The notes under the pieces: generated by a model | Database searches by the model: none | What the model was told of the DNA's origin: nothing | Seen by the model: only the letters and a program-made list of their open reading frames with translations | Assembly (NCBI RefSeq): GCF_030272615.1 | Contig: NC_081413.1 | Location: 159,648,849-159,712,848, forward strand | Source: Cryptomeria japonica | Taxonomy: Eukaryota > Streptophyta > Pinopsida > Cupressales > Cupressaceae | Direction of reading: 5' to 3' | Length of the DNA: 64,000 nucleotides | Program-made: the position numbers and the translations under genes | Part shown: piece after piece, positions 46,880-57,552 of the stretch | How the letters are laid out: each line of letters starts with the position of its first letter | Position numbering within the stretch: position 1 is the stretch's first letter

Positions 46880-47212
46880 GTCCTAATAGATGGGGGTGAT
46901 GGTTTAAAATTTTTCTCAATGAGTCTTGTCCATGCTCTAGGTTATTCTGAAGATGCAGTTGATCCCCAGGAAAAGATCACATTCAAAGCATATGATGAAG
47001 AAGAGCATTCCTCTAAAGGAATTATGATATTACCCATCAGAGTGAGACCTTTGCAAAAAGACACAACATACCAAGTTCTAGACTTGGACTTACCATACAA
47101 TATACTCTTGGAAAGACCATGGATACATGACATACAAGATATTCCATCAACATGTCATCAGTGCCTAAAGTTTCCATACAATGGGCAAGAAATCATGATC
47201 TCAGCAGACTAA
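46880..47212 (+). pseudogene. Ty3 aspartic protease of element D
   Basis: VLIDGGDGLKFFSMSLVHAL carries the intact L-I-D-G-G active-site run. It continues ITFKAYDEEEHSSKGIMILP, TTYQVLDLDLPYNILLERPW and IHDIQDIPSTCHQCLKFPYN to TAG-like stop at 47210. Compared with E the domain is unbroken over about 110 codons, only its junction with the upstream linker is frameshifted. Would cut the D polyprotein. Confidence 0.8.
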
Positions 47213-48194
47213 AATCCATTGCAGTGTTGTAGTAATAAAAAACTAGCTCAAAAGTCATTGTTCCACATAACAAAGAGGCAACATTTTCAAGCACACAATC
47301 CAAGGAACAATCATTTCCATCAATTTTGTCAAGCATCGAAAAACAAATGCAGCTAAGAGATGGAGGGAACGAAGAATATTTGCTATCATGGAAAAACAAA
47401 CAAGAGCAACTTGAAATTGAAAGGGAATAAAAAGATGTAGGAGTCGATGTAGTTCACGCATATGTAGGGAAAACATTAGGAACTAGCCTACTTGAATCAG
47501 AATCACATTCAATTGACTTGGACTTAATCGAGGACAATCAGGAGCTACTTGCGCGAGGTCATTCTGATGAGAGTATCATTCTAGACATTGAAATACATAT
47601 TGAAAGGTTTGACATCTCTATCATGACCCCTAACATTTTTGAAACAATTCAACCTGAAGATCCTTTACCTCTAATCCATCCTAAACCTATGGACTAGGAA
47701 AATGAAAGACATACTACCATTGATACCTTTCCTAATGACCATTCCATATCTGTATATCTTAATGCAATCGAACCTACAACAACTTTCCCCAAGAATTTCA
47801 ATAACGCATCTTCCAGCCAAGTGGGTGCGAAATCTCCCAGTCGCAAAAGTGAAAATAAAGAAAACAATATCAGGTCTACTACTGAAAACCATTTATTGGC
47901 AACATTAGACCAAGAAAAAGCAAAAAGAAAGGATGCATCTAATGGTGAAAACCTCCTCGAGGCACCGAAAGACGGGAGATTTGACACCTTACCTAAATAC
48001 TATCAAGAAAGGTCATCAATTTTGATCAAACCAATAGAGGAAGTTACCATTAGCACAATTGATCTATATCCAACATCTTCTCTATCATAACTAGAAAGGC
48101 AAAAATATTTGGAACTCTTCAAAAGGAGGCAAATCAAAAACTGGTCATATGCAGACATTCTAGGGTTAGATCCAGATCTTATAATACATCACCT
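47213..48194 (+). pseudogene. Protease-RT spacer and RT start of element D
   Basis: Acidic stretch HSIDLDLIEDNQELLARGHS... and a Lys/Ser/Asn-rich stretch (47821-48090) precede LFKRRQIKNWSYADILGLDP and DLIIHHLNISLG, the start of RT. RT then stops: the next codons are already RNase H. Compared with element E, about 1.35 kb of RT is missing. Stops at 47694 and 48088. Confidence 0.65.
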
Positions 48195-48640
48195 GAATAT
48201 CAGTCTAGGAGAAGACATCAATGATGGAACACAACTTGGATCAGGAGAATGCATTCTATTCATCACACCACAAGGTCATACAATTCCCAAAACATACAAA
48301 TTAGGCTTTCCATGCACCAATAACATAGTAGAATATGAAGATTTGGTTACAGATATCAACATGGCTATAGAATGGAACATTACACATATTCAGGTCTTTG
48401 GAGACTCTCAGCTTGTCATCAATCAAATTAATGATGATTATCAAACAAAGGATGAAAAACTAATGCCTTATAAGAAGATGGTTGATGATGTCTAGAAATA
48501 CTTTGTCGAAATAACTTTTTAGCAAATTTCGAGGAATGACAACAAAGCAATAGATGCCATGGAAACACTTGCTTCTCTACTTTAGACACATGAAAATCAA
48601 GAGCGTTACGAATTCCTGGTGGAAGAGTTGTTTTACCCTG
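48195..48640 (+). pseudogene. RNase H of element D
   Basis: INDGTQLGSGECILFITPQG begins the domain with its first Asp. NNIVEYEDLVTDINMAIEWN has the Glu and VFGDSQLVINQINDDYQTKD the second Asp. TAG at 48493 breaks the end (MVDDV). QISRNDNKAIDAMETLASLL continues to integrase. The three acids are kept although RT is deleted. Corresponds to 19700-19991 plus 51424 onwards in E. Confidence 0.75.
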
Positions 48641-49945
48641 CACATAATTGTCCTGATTCCCAAACTATCTGTCACCTTGTTGGGCATGATTCCTCCCGCT
48701 ATGGCCAAACTTACACATACCTAAAAGATAATATACTCCCTCCTAACTTGTCAAAGAACCAAAAGAGAAACTTTATTCACCAATCCTCCCATTATACTTT
48801 TGTCGTGGATACCCTTTTTAACAAGGTCTAGACGATACTCTTTTAGGATGTCTCGAGCAAGAAGAATTTGAGAAGGCCTTAAATGAAGTCCATAATGATA
48901 TTTGTGGCACTCATTCAAGTGGTCTTACCCTTTCAAATAAATTGATATGCTTGGGCTATTATTGACCAACTATGTAACGAGATTCTTTCTTCAGATAGCT
49001 AAAACATGCAAACAATGTCAGATGCATGTGAATTTGATTCATGCACCAGCACAAGAACTTCATGCTTTGGAAACATCTTTGCCTTTCTGCCAATGGGGTC
49101 TTTATCTAGTAGGAAAGATAAATCCTTCTTCATCCAATGGTCATAAATTCATCCTTGTAGCTATAGAATATTTCACAAAATGGATTGAGGCAGTCCCTCT
49201 CATCAATATCACAGGAAAACAAATTGCTACATTTATCTTAAACTACATTATATGTCGCTATGACATACCCATGACCATTATCATTGAAAATGGGTGACTG
49301 TTCAAGGATTAGGATGCACAAGAGCTATGTGAGAAATTCAAGATCCAACATAGATTTTCCACACCCTACTATCCACAAGAGAATGGGTAAGCAAAAGCAT
49401 CAAGCAAAAGTATTTTGAAAATCCTAAAAAAGACAGTGAACGATGTTGGCAGAGATTGACATATTTAATTGAACCTTTCTCTATGGGCTTATCGTACCAG
49501 CATGCGCACACCAATGGGTACCATACCTTTCTCTCTTGTCTATGAATCAGAAGCAATACTGCCACTAGAAGTAGAGATACCTTCTCTACGAGTATCATTA
49601 AAAGACTTTATCCCAGATGAAGAACAAAGAGTATCCAGACTACAAGAATTAGAATTGATCCATGAACACAAACAAAATGCCTTTGATCATTTAAAGGTAT
49701 ATCAGCAAATAATGTGCCGAAGTTATAATCACAAGGTCAAACCAAGAACATTTCAAGTTGGAGAACTAGTACTAAAAGAAAATTCACGCAACTAGGCAGA
49801 TCGAGAAAAGAAAGGGAAGTTTGAACCAAACTGGTTAGGTTCGTTTGTAGTCACAACAATATTTGGGTATCGACTATCAATACAGGATGGGGATCAGCTC
49901 GAGGAACCCATCAATAGCATGCATCTGAAGAAGTTTTATGTTTGA
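48641..49945 (+). pseudogene. Ty3 integrase of element D, all three catalytic acids changed
   Basis: Upstream tether YPAHNCPDSQTICHLVGHDS, then KNQKRNFIHQSSHYTFVVDT. The zinc finger has HNDICGTHSSG and CKQCQMH. The core reads FCQWGLYLVGKINPSSSNGH (family W-G-L-D; Asp to Tyr), MTIIIENG (family T-D-N-G; Asp to Glu) followed by TGA, and PYYPQENG-stop-AKASSK (family AEA; Glu to Lys). It ends SLRVSLKDFIPDEEQRVSRL, FQVGELVLKENSRN and PNWLGSFVVTTIFGYRLS to HLKKFYV-stop at 49944. Domain order after RNase H is normal for Ty3. Dead enzyme. Confidence 0.85.
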
Positions 49946-51040
49946 AAAATAGAAAATAAAAAAAAATAGCGAAAAAGTAGAAAATCCAAAAAAAAGTGAA
50001 AAAGTAGAAAATCCCCAAAAAGTGAAAAAGAAGAAAATACAAAAATAGCGAAAACAGTGAACCACACAAAAAAAATCAAATATAAGAAAAAGTGCAATAA
50101 AAAGAGATGGTAAAAAATTGGCAAACAAGCGCTATTTGTCTGCTAGCTCTTCCATCTGTTAGTTGATGCATCCTTCCACTTGAATTCATTTTTCCATCAG
50201 TGCTGCTCATATCCATAATAAAGCCTTTGTCCATACGCCAACATCACATCTGATTTCTCACCATGGTTTGAATCATTCGGTATATCATAATGACTTTGTT
50301 TTTAGGCTTGGGGCAAAATCTTGCACCTAGGTGGGGGCAAAATTTTTGATCATTTTGAGCTTAATCAAATAGGTAGAACAATAGTTAGATAACACTTGTC
50401 AAGTGAAAACTGAGACACATCCAACATTGAAGACGAGATCAAATTATCCACCATCAAACTATCACATGTCAGTCTAAGCATATCACACACTTTTCAATGG
50501 ATGATATCTTTTGGATAATGCTTTAAAAACTGGTTCAATTTTTCTATCTTGATTTTTTGCTATCATGATTTCTGAGTGACTCCATGATGCCTCCGACTAA
50601 AGGAACAAGGAAGGAACATTATATTTTTTTTGTCCGCTATCTGTAAACTAATCATTAATATGTGCAAATTTGTCTCAGGACATGATCATTGGAGTATCAT
50701 CGAAGACATTTCCGATTTGTGTATAGAAATGATTAATACTGCCTGTTTTATGCAAGCAACACTCAGGTCATCTTGGTTCAATTATACCTCGATGCTTGTG
50801 CTAACTTGTATTATCAAAATCCAAGAAAGTAGTGCTTAGGTCATCATGGTTCAATTATACCATTGATGTTTGCACTCACTTCCCATATTTTAAAAAGCTC
50901 AATGATGACAAAATGCAATAACCCAGTGACTGGTCCGATCGTAGCTTTGCATTTCATTTGCATTTGCATTTATCTTGCATTTCATTCTTGCATTGGATCA
51001 AAAAATCTCATCTTATCCAAGGCCAAATCTATCATCAGAA
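49946..51040 (+). other. 3' region of element D, A-rich repeats then decay
   Basis: 49950-50110 is an A-rich run of AAAAAGTGAAAAAGTAGAAAATCC-like units. A purine tract GGTGGGGGCAAAATTTT is at 50332-50348. No LTR start is recognised after it. The remainder has no gene. CATTTGCATTTGCATTTATC at 50955-50990 is a short low-complexity run. The D 3' LTR is missing. Confidence 0.5.
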
Positions 51041-51423
51041 TCATGATTTCTGATAACCAAAACATGATGCGGTTTCGGTTAGATACATATTACAATGATA
51101 CAAGCTCACATTCCAAACTGCAACACTTAAATCATCATCAATTTCCAGATCAGATCAACACATTCCTCATTTATCGGTTAAGATCCTAATTCCCAATTCA
51201 CTATCTATAATACCAGTAAGGCATTTCTGGTAGACCAAAAAGACTTAGATGATAAAATACAACATAGTAAACATCAGTTGTCATCAATGACAACACAAAT
51301 AACTGATCAAATTCATCTGATCATGCAATCTCAATCTCTTCATCACAATGCCATTACAAATAGTCCTTTATCAGTTCAGTCACCACTCTTGATCTACATC
51401 AGTTATGCCAATCATGCCAACAA
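51041..51423 (-). repeat. 5' LTR of element F, part 2
   Basis: CATGATTTCTGATAACCAAA onwards matches 21127-21509 of the 3' LTR and ends ATGCCAACA(A), the inverted LTR start. Immediately followed by AGGAA, the right copy of the F duplication. Confidence 0.85.
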
Positions 51424-52889
51424 AGGAATTCAAGCAATATTTCACCAATGTGTTGTTACAGCAAATCCCAAGAATACAAAATAGAGCAACTGATGCTATT
51501 GCTATAGTAGGATCTCTCCTAGATATACCTAGCAATGGAACATAGTTTGAGTTCATAATAGAGAAACTCATGGTATCGACATACAAGATCCCATCTTTTG
51601 AGTATGTCTATATGATAGTAGGACCCAAATCACCCCAGTACAAAGAAGTGTATGCATATCTACATGATCAATATATGTCTCCTGATCTCTCTTGCAATTA
51701 GCAAAAAACTCTTATATGTCAGGAATCAAGACACACAATCATTGTAGATGCTTTGTACAAGAAAAGCTTAAATGGTACGTTAATTTGTTGTCTAAACTCT
51801 AAAGAAGCACAAATAGCTTTAAAAGATGTTCATGATGGAATCTATAGTGCTCACTCTTCTAGTCTTGCATTAGCCAAGAAATCGACGAGAACATGATAGT
51901 ATTGGCCAAAGATGGAGAAGGATGCTTACAAGTATGTACAAAAATGCAAAAAATATCAGATACATTAAGATCTGATCCATGCACTTGCCCAAGACCCTCA
52001 ACCAATTACCTCACCATTGACATTCTCACAGTGGGGATTGGATCTTGTGGGAAAGATAAACCCTACCTCCTCCAATGGACACAAGTTCATACTCACAACT
52101 ATTGAGTATTTTACTAAATGGGTCAAGGTAATCCCTATGACTTACACCATAGGCAAACATATAGCTAAATTCATTTTCAACTATATCATCTGAAGATATG
52201 GGGTCCCATGTACATCATTATAAACAATAGGTACCATTAAAAAACCAAGAAGTGAGTGAACTTTGTAATCAGTTCCACATCCAACAACATTTTGCAACTC
52301 CTTACTATCCCCAAAGTAATGGTGAAGAAGAGGCGACAAATAAAATGATCGTCAAAATCTTAAAGAAAGTTGTCAACAAAGCAGGACGATATTGGCATAT
52401 TCAGCTAAATCCTACACTCTGGGCTTATCGAACATGTGTACACATAGCCACATGTGCTACACCATACTCTTTTATATACAATTTAGAAGCAATTTTTCCC
52501 ATTGAGGTATAATTTCCATCACTAAGAGTCTTACTGAAAAATATCATATCAGAGGAAGACTATAAAGTCACACGTTTGCAAGAACTAGAACTATTAGATG
52601 AAAAATGACAAAACAATTTGAATCACTTACAAGGTTACCAAAATAGACTAAGATAAAGCTATAACAAAAGAGTAAGACCATATTGATTTGAGGTAGGGGA
52701 TATAGTCCTTAAAGAGAATCAAAGGAACCTCATAGAACATGAAAAACCAAGAAAATTCGAGCCTAACTGGTTAGTCCATTTGTGATAATAAGGGTTGTTG
52801 GAAACGTTGCCTATAATTTGACCACAATGGAGGGAGATCCACTCCCTGATCCTATGAACAACCTGCACCTTAAAAGATATTTCATCTAA
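51424..52889 (+). pseudogene. RNase H end and integrase of element E, right half
   Basis: Picks up the E frame after F: QYFTNVLLQQIPRIQNRATD, then YMIVGPKSPQYKEVYAYLHD and ESRHTIIVDALYKKSLNGTL, then the zinc-finger His pair HDGIYSAHSSS. The core keeps the first Asp (SQWGLDLVGKINPTSSNGHK). The second acid is replaced (family T-D-N-G reads I-N-N-R). The third is kept in QSNGEEEATNKMIVKILKK. It ends ALWAYRT-type box, PYSFIYNLEAIFPIEV, then the basic C-terminal domain and NLHLKRYFI-stop at 52889. Many stops and frame changes. Together with 17980-19991 this gives the order RT-RNase H-integrase of Ty3. Confidence 0.85.
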
Positions 52890-54984
52890 GGGCTGGGTTA
52901 AGCTTAGATTTTACTTTCTGCATTTGCATATCATCTTACTTTCAACATTGCATTACATATAGTTTCTTTTTATGCATATCATAGTCCCAATCTCTATAGC
53001 ATACAATCTCTGCATTCACATATAGCTGCATCAATAAATTGAGGAGATTGTCTTAATTATTCATCTATCTACACTGAAAGGATCAAAGGTTGTCTCATTT
53101 CTTAGATACTTGTGCATGAAGTTTTTGAAAGTTCTAGGTCATTCATCTTCAACGTCACCTTGTGATTGAGATTTATCTAAAGTTGCATATAAATTTCACT
53201 ATAGACCCTTGTTACCTGAAATCTATCAATTGCTATAACTCACATCTCCATTTATAAATCATAGTTACATAGTGTGTTAAGTTGAATGGTCCTAGGTCTT
53301 TTGAGAATGGATTGAACTCCTATCTCTAAAAAGTTTCATACCTTTACTTTAGTTAGTGCATGATAGAATGATAAACACATATGATCACACTTGTTCAAAT
53401 AGGAAATGAATCTTCATCTAGAATATTGCATTAGTATAGCTTCATTTCAAAATTTCATTTTCTTCACATGCATTTTGTAGATCATTATATGATTATAGGC
53501 CTGCATACTGGGGGCATGGTTGAAAAATCCCTAAAAATCATAAAAAGTCTTGAAAAAATCCCAAATAATAATAAAAAGTCATGAAAAAAATCCTTAAAAA
53601 TCATAAAATTCATGAAAAAATCTAAAAAATATTGAAAACCCCTAAAAATAAAAAAATCTCTAAAAAAAAAACCAAAAAAATCCATATACGATCCTGAACA
53701 AATACCAAAAACATAAAAAAAAACCAAAATCAATAAAAAATATTCAAATATGATCTTGAAAAAAACACAAAAAACATCGAGAAAAGATCTTGAAAATAAA
53801 CTAAAAAAATTGAAAAATAATCCAAAAAACTTGCAATAAAATGTCTCACAAGAAACAAACACCCTAGCAGATATCCATCAAACACTTTGCACGAAGTTTG
53901 CAAAAGGATAAAAACTATCTTATCAAAATCTGCAATCAAGATGATCAAACTATCTTATCAATCGTATCAACTATCCATATCAAGTGATCATTATCTTGTC
54001 TTAAAAAAAAGAAGGATACACTCAAAACTAAACATGTTAGTCTTAAACGAGGTCCACACTTTTTGAGATCAAACATTATCAACCATGACATCAAACAATC
54101 AAAGCCAAAGCACAAATCAGTATGGCTATTGAATTTTGTCTTAGTTAGTCTTTATCTTTTATCAATTGGCGATAGGTCATGTTTCTATGATACTCAAGGA
54201 TGCTCAAAAGTGACTAGAGGAGCTATGATGAACATGAACCTTTTCTTTGTTTTCTGTTTGTAGTGTAAACCAATAAAGTTTTGGGGAAGGTGTTATGGGT
54301 GTCTGTGATAAGTACATTCATTTTATGAATGTCACAAATAAAACATCTTTTCTTGGATCAACTTCTTCATTCTTCCTATTCATTCAGTCATCTAACATTC
54401 TCTCTTTTTATGCTTCTTCCAATCTTTTCATTTTACTAACAAATTATTCTTGGTTACTTGAGTCAAGAGGCAAACAAATGTTCTGACATGTTTCAACAAA
54501 AATATTCATGAGCACATAGTTGCATAATTGCATTCATTACATTATTATGTAGTTCATTGTAGTTCATTTTAATTGCATTATTATATAATCGCCTTCATTA
54601 CATTATCATGTAGTTGCATTCATTTTAAATTGCATTCCATTATTATATGGCCACATCATTAATACATTGCATTCATTCATTTAGACTCATTTTAGCATGA
54701 GATAGTATTCAATTAACTCATTAGTTGCATACATTGCATTATCATCATCATTTGCATCCATATGAAGTATCATAAAATATAATAAAACCATATTAATACA
54801 TCATAAATCATATAGAAATGAATCATATAAAAACACATAGACCCATGGATCACATAAATAGAGCACATGCATATAAACCGCCACCAAAACTTGATATTAT
54901 ATATGTATCTCAAAAATGTAATGCGACATGATACAATCATATAAAATGCCAGAAGGCTCAAGTAACATAATATAACAAAAAGTG
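52890..54984. other. 3' region of element E and unassigned sequence
   Basis: No gene is seen. 53517-53860 is an A-rich stretch of degenerate AAAAATCATGAAAAAATCC units after GGGGGCATGG, the same kind of trailer as in element D. 54500-54760 repeats TTGCATTCATTACATTAT-type words. I could not find the E 3' LTR or the border with the pseudogene to the right. Confidence 0.45.
53517..53860 (+). repeat. A-rich degenerate repeat behind the E integrase
   Basis: Irregular units of the form (A)5-7 TCC/TCATAAAAAG. Equivalent in place and composition to 49950-50110 behind the D integrase, though the units differ in sequence. Confidence 0.65.
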
Positions 54985-57552
54985 TCTCAATCGACACTAC
55001 CTATAATGGTAGGTGGATCCTTCCTGCTATCTCTTGCCCCATCATGTCGTGGTGGTGCTTGAGGTGGACCCATGACTCCTCCACTACTTGTACCCCGATT
55101 CTACGACTATGATTTGCTCTGCAATCGAGAAGCTCGATAGCTAGGAACTCTCTGACCCTCTAGAACAACAACCTCATAATGACGACACTAATATGTTGTG
55201 GGTAAGTTCACAATGATGGTTCCCACTTTCACCCACGAAGGAAAAATGAGATGGCAGGAAAAAAATCCGGAGGGGGTTCAAGCGAAGTGGAGGTGTTCGA
55301 ACAAACTACCCTTTGGGGTTCGAGCAATCCCCCCACTTCTCTCGAGCCCCCTCTTTCAAGCGAAGCACATTTGATGCTTTTTTATGTCATTTTAATTTAT
55401 ATTGGGGGGGTTCACTCGAACCCCCCTAAAAAGGGAGGGTTCGTTCAAGCCCCCCTTCATTCGAACCCCTTTTTTTACACTTCTCTGAAGCCTATTACAT
55501 TTTTTTTCAGATTTTTTGGCCTTCAAACCTCTGGTTGAAGGCTCAAATGGATTGATATTGACAACCCAAAATGTAGTATGGTAGTCCTCGAACCAAGCTT
55601 TCCAATAACTACAATTTTATTACATATTGAGTTTATTATGAACTTGTTTTTTGAATTTTACCAAATATAGGTTTTTCACCGCACATGAACTTCTCTTTTC
55701 AATGCACTGGAAAATATAGTAAACTAATTCAAAAAAATTCTAAAAAATATCTATGCCCTAGGTATTGATGTCTTCTTTCTAACAAAAATAATAATTTGAA
55801 TTTTGATATATATAAAACAAGTTATGTGTTCAAATGTACACCTATGTCTAAAATATAATTAGTCGGACTTCAAAACTTAATAAAATAAAAAATATTCAAC
55901 ATATCACTTCAAACCAAATGCAAGCCCTCAATATTGATGTTACAAACCAAAATTCGAAAGAATTAAGTTTTTATCATTTATAGAAAAAAAGTTATGTGTT
56001 TCGGAAGGCACATCACTCTTAAAAAATGTAGTTTGCTGTTAAAAACTACTTTTCGAGGGAGATGGAAATTTTTTTAAAAAAATCCTTCAAAAAAATTTGA
56101 AAAATATATATATAGAATCTATAGACAAATTTCTACAAATCACTAATTTACATCATCTTCAAATTCTTAATATTTTAAAAGTTATAGTTGTCAGAAGTTG
56201 AAGGTTATTTTAAAATTGTTCATCTGAGTGTCAAAAGTGGCAAAAAAGTGGGAACCATTATTGTGAGTTCACCCTTGTCTCATAACTGACATGGAAGATT
56301 CTGTCTGCCATCTGACATGCAATGGTACCAGTAGAAAAATATATTTGATAGGAAACTATACATAACTGTGCCCTTCACATGATGTTATATTTCTCCCTCT
56401 GGAGATAATCTCTCTTTTGTCCCTACCTAGCTAGTGCATCCTCCAAACTCCACATCTGGGCTCTAAGGACGTCCGAATCATCATCATCATCCTACTCCTA
56501 TCCCCCTCCCCACTTGCCTTCACAATAGGTACATCCTCCAAATCTGGCATCTCACTATCATGGGAGCCCTCATCATGCTCATCCCCACTACTGGATGATC
56601 CTGAAGATGATTCATCATCATCATTACTGCTGGAACTAGTGTCTCCACCAATGTCCACATCCTCCTCTCCCTCATCCTCCTCCTCAACTCCTACTGCAAC
56701 AATGGGTGGAACAAATCCTCTCCCTCCAATCCTATCCCTACCACCATCTCTCCCTCACCCTCTCCTCCCTTTCCTTCCTCTCTCACCCCTTCAGTGTTGA
56801 ATCTGAGGTGATGTAATCGGAAAAGTAGGACCTGTCAATGGACTAGAAGGCCTATGCCTAGCCCACCATGCATTGAACTATGGAGTAGTATCGAGATCAA
56901 CTACCCCATTCTGCCAAACCCACTGGATTATGTGCATAGAATCAAACCCAGCAAAGACAACATGTGGTTGAGTGCACACCCCCCAATCAGAGACCTCCTG
57001 AGTAACTCGAGCGAAGTAAGTTGTAACTAAAGGTACATCCTATACCTTCCCAAACTGTCTGAGCACCCATCTTGGTAGGTGCATCTCAATGATCTGCTGT
57101 GTATCAATGGTCCTACGTATGAGATATCTCCACAAAATGCAGTAGGATAAATTTTGTGCATCATTGACCCAATGGGGGAAATCCAAATAAGGTCTCCATA
57201 TGAAATGATGCAAAAGATCAATCTGGTGCCTCCAATATAAAGTATTACCTAAACATATGTTCCTAATCCTAGATATATACCTATATGCATATGGCTCCTC
57301 GACTTGAATATCAACATTTATAATTGGCTTGGAGATGGCAATGTGCTCCCATGCCCAAACTTGGAGGAAAGTGACACCACAACCAATAGATCATTATCTC
57401 AAACACACTATACCATGCATTTGATAGTATAACATGGCAAGAAGACAAGAACCCCATGTGAAAAAGCGTCTATGAACAATCATATCATGTATGACCCTAC
57501 CCCATCCAACTGGGAACCCAGTACCTCTCCTGTCGGGAATAAGAAAACCTCA
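54985..57552 (-). pseudogene. Plant-mobile-domain-like protein remnant, split by a DNA element
   Basis: On the minus strand from 57552: VIHDMIVHRRFFTWGSCLLA, GCGVTFLQVWAWEHIAISKP, EEPYAYRYISRIRNICLGNT, IEMHLPRWVLRQFGKV and SDWGVCTQPHVVFAGFD. The W-x-W-E-H-I, R-x-D...F-x-W-x-P-Y and E-x-H-x-P-x(3)-R-Q-F-G words fit the plant mobile domain (MAIN/aminotransferase-like family), found in host MAIN genes and in transposons. A basic Gly/Arg stretch and an acidic Ser stretch (56660-56431, GGDTSSSSNDDDESSSGSSS) follow. The tail resumes after the element at 55200-56274 (RHYEVVVLEGQRVPSYRASR near 55160). Its N-terminal part is cut off by element J at 57553. Several stops. Transposon versus host origin is open. 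Confidence 0.6.
55200..56274. mobile_element. 1.07-kb inverted-repeat DNA element T
   Basis: Left end GGGTAAGTTCACAATGATGG and right end, inverted, GGGTGAACTCACAATAATGG; similarity extends through TTCCCACTTT, about 25 of 29 bases. TTGT flanks both sides (55196-55199 and 56275-56278), and the pseudogene frame continues if the element and one TTGT are ignored. No transposase is seen; the interior has TTCGAACCCC/TTCAAGCGAA words. A four-base duplication is unusual for the common plant superfamilies, so the class is open. Confidence 0.65.

Larger units (their letters stand above)
27803..51040 (+). mobile_element. Ty3/gypsy element D, nested in F and containing B, C, H
   Basis: Begins TGTATATACC at 27803. 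Its 5' LTR is 27803-28531 plus 43673-44241, split by element B. Then primer site, leader, gag/protease, RNase H and integrase on the plus strand up to 49945, and a 3' region to about 51040. The 3' LTR is absent: the sequence passes into the F LTR at 51041 with loss of about 680 bases of that LTR, so a deletion removed the right end. Most of RT is deleted too. Confidence 0.8.
19992..51423 (-). mobile_element. Copia element F, inserted in E and itself filled with D, B, C, H
   Basis: Minus-strand element bounded by AGGAA at 19987-19991 and 51424-51428. The 3' LTR is 19992-21509. The 5' LTR is split into 27351-27802 and 51041-51423 by element D. Only about 200 bases of its own interior remain (21510-21713); the rest was replaced by element G. 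The E coding frame would continue across the insertion once F and one AGGAA are ignored, which fixes the boundaries well. In 175 bases compared by eye the two LTRs differ at roughly one base in ten, so it is fairly old. Confidence 0.85.

Noticed and set aside
46942-47987. Minus-strand frames across the D protease and spacer
   Set aside because: Antisense to a clear retropepsin on the plus strand; no recognisable motif of their own.
49877-50128. Minus-strand Phe-rich reading frame resembling a membrane protein
   Set aside because: It is the complement of the A-rich trailer of element D; poly-A runs read as poly-Phe/Leu. The same holds for 53485-53948.
55251-55538. 95-codon plus-strand frame inside element T
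   Set aside because: It consists mainly of translated GAACCCCCC-type repeats, with no domain and no codon signal.
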